Shown: piece after piece, positions 63,938 to 64,000 of the stretch | How the letters are laid out: each line of letters opens with the position of its first letter | How positions within the stretch are numbered: position 1 is the first letter of the stretch | Source: Rheinheimera sp. A13L | GTDB taxonomy: Bacteria > Pseudomonadota > Gammaproteobacteria > Enterobacterales > Alteromonadaceae | Direction of reading: 5' to 3' | NCBI RefSeq assembly: GCF_000217935.1 | Contig: NZ_AFHI01000012.1 | Location: 294,116-358,115 of the forward strand | DNA length: 64,000 bases | The notes under the pieces: model-generated | What the model saw: the letters and a program-made list of their open reading frames with translations, nothing else | What the model was told of the DNA's origin: nothing | The model's database searches: none | Position numbers and translations under genes: made by a program

Positions 63938-64000
63938 GGATGCTTAGCTCAGCTGGGAGAGCATCGCCCTTACAAGGCGAGGGTCACTGGTTCGATCCCA
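63938..64000 (+). tRNA. tRNA-Val (anticodon UAC), copy 3, cut by window end
   Basis: The first 63 nt of the tRNA are present and identical to copy 2, through the T-loop. The last ~13 nt are beyond the window. The preceding spacer ends TTTGTTATGCCCA, as before copy 2. Confidence 0.95.

Noticed and set aside
63614..64000. CRISPR-like repeat array
   Set aside because: The repeated units are 76 nt tRNA-Val genes with CCA, not CRISPR repeats.

Overview
The window looks like chromosomal DNA of a free-living, aerobic gammaproteobacterium, most likely in the Rheinheimera/Alishewanella neighbourhood of the Alteromonadales/Chromatiales. This is inferred from gene content and order: ygfB-pepP-ubiH-ubiI, zapA, 6S RNA, the 5-formyl-THF ligase gene, rpiA, serA and gltX. 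It is also suggested by several TonB-dependent receptors, chemotaxis and c-di-GMP proteins, and ERIC-type intergenic repeats. No species can be fixed from the sequence alone.

About 1-31 kb is accessory and environmental-sensing chromosome. It holds a secreted metallophosphoesterase (cut by the window edge), small DUF proteins, and an NPP1/necrosis-inducing-like secreted protein. An MBL-fold hydrolase is coupled to a pentapeptide-repeat membrane protein, followed by yggL, a chemoreceptor and a methyltransferase. Two TonB-dependent receptors follow, one divergent from a secreted amidohydrolase. A solute-binding-protein pseudogene carries an amber codon. Next come a PAS protein and a CheB-CheR-PAS fusion, a broken Fic toxin with its intact FicA/YhfG-like antitoxin gene, a one-haem-motif secreted protein, a PAS-GGDEF cyclase, ggt, and an XRE/cupin-azlC-azlD operon with a large palindromic operator.

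About 31-47.4 kb mixes small two-gene modules and metabolic islands. These are a HEPN-MNT pair, a delta-class carbonic anhydrase, a lone KpsS/KpsC-like protein, an ECF42-type sigma factor operon with a DGPF/YCII protein, and the folate-independent methionine synthase pair mesX-mesD behind tandem MetJ boxes. After these comes a probable defence island: an stbDE toxin-antitoxin pair, a 1585-residue DUF4011/SF1-helicase/Vsr-like nuclease/DUF3320 protein, an orphan DNA methyltransferase, and a convergent two-gene operon (DUF6575-like protein plus a 131-residue unknown). The last part is visibly richer in A+T than its surroundings.

About 47.5-64 kb is core chromosome. It has the glycine cleavage genes gcvT, gcvH and gcvP (interrupted by ERIC and REP-like elements), the ubiquinone hydroxylases ubiI and ubiH, pepP, ygfB, divergent zapA, 6S RNA, fau, rpiA, serA, a DUF481 outer-membrane protein and gltX. 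The window ends in a tandem tRNA-Val(UAC) array containing one degenerate copy.
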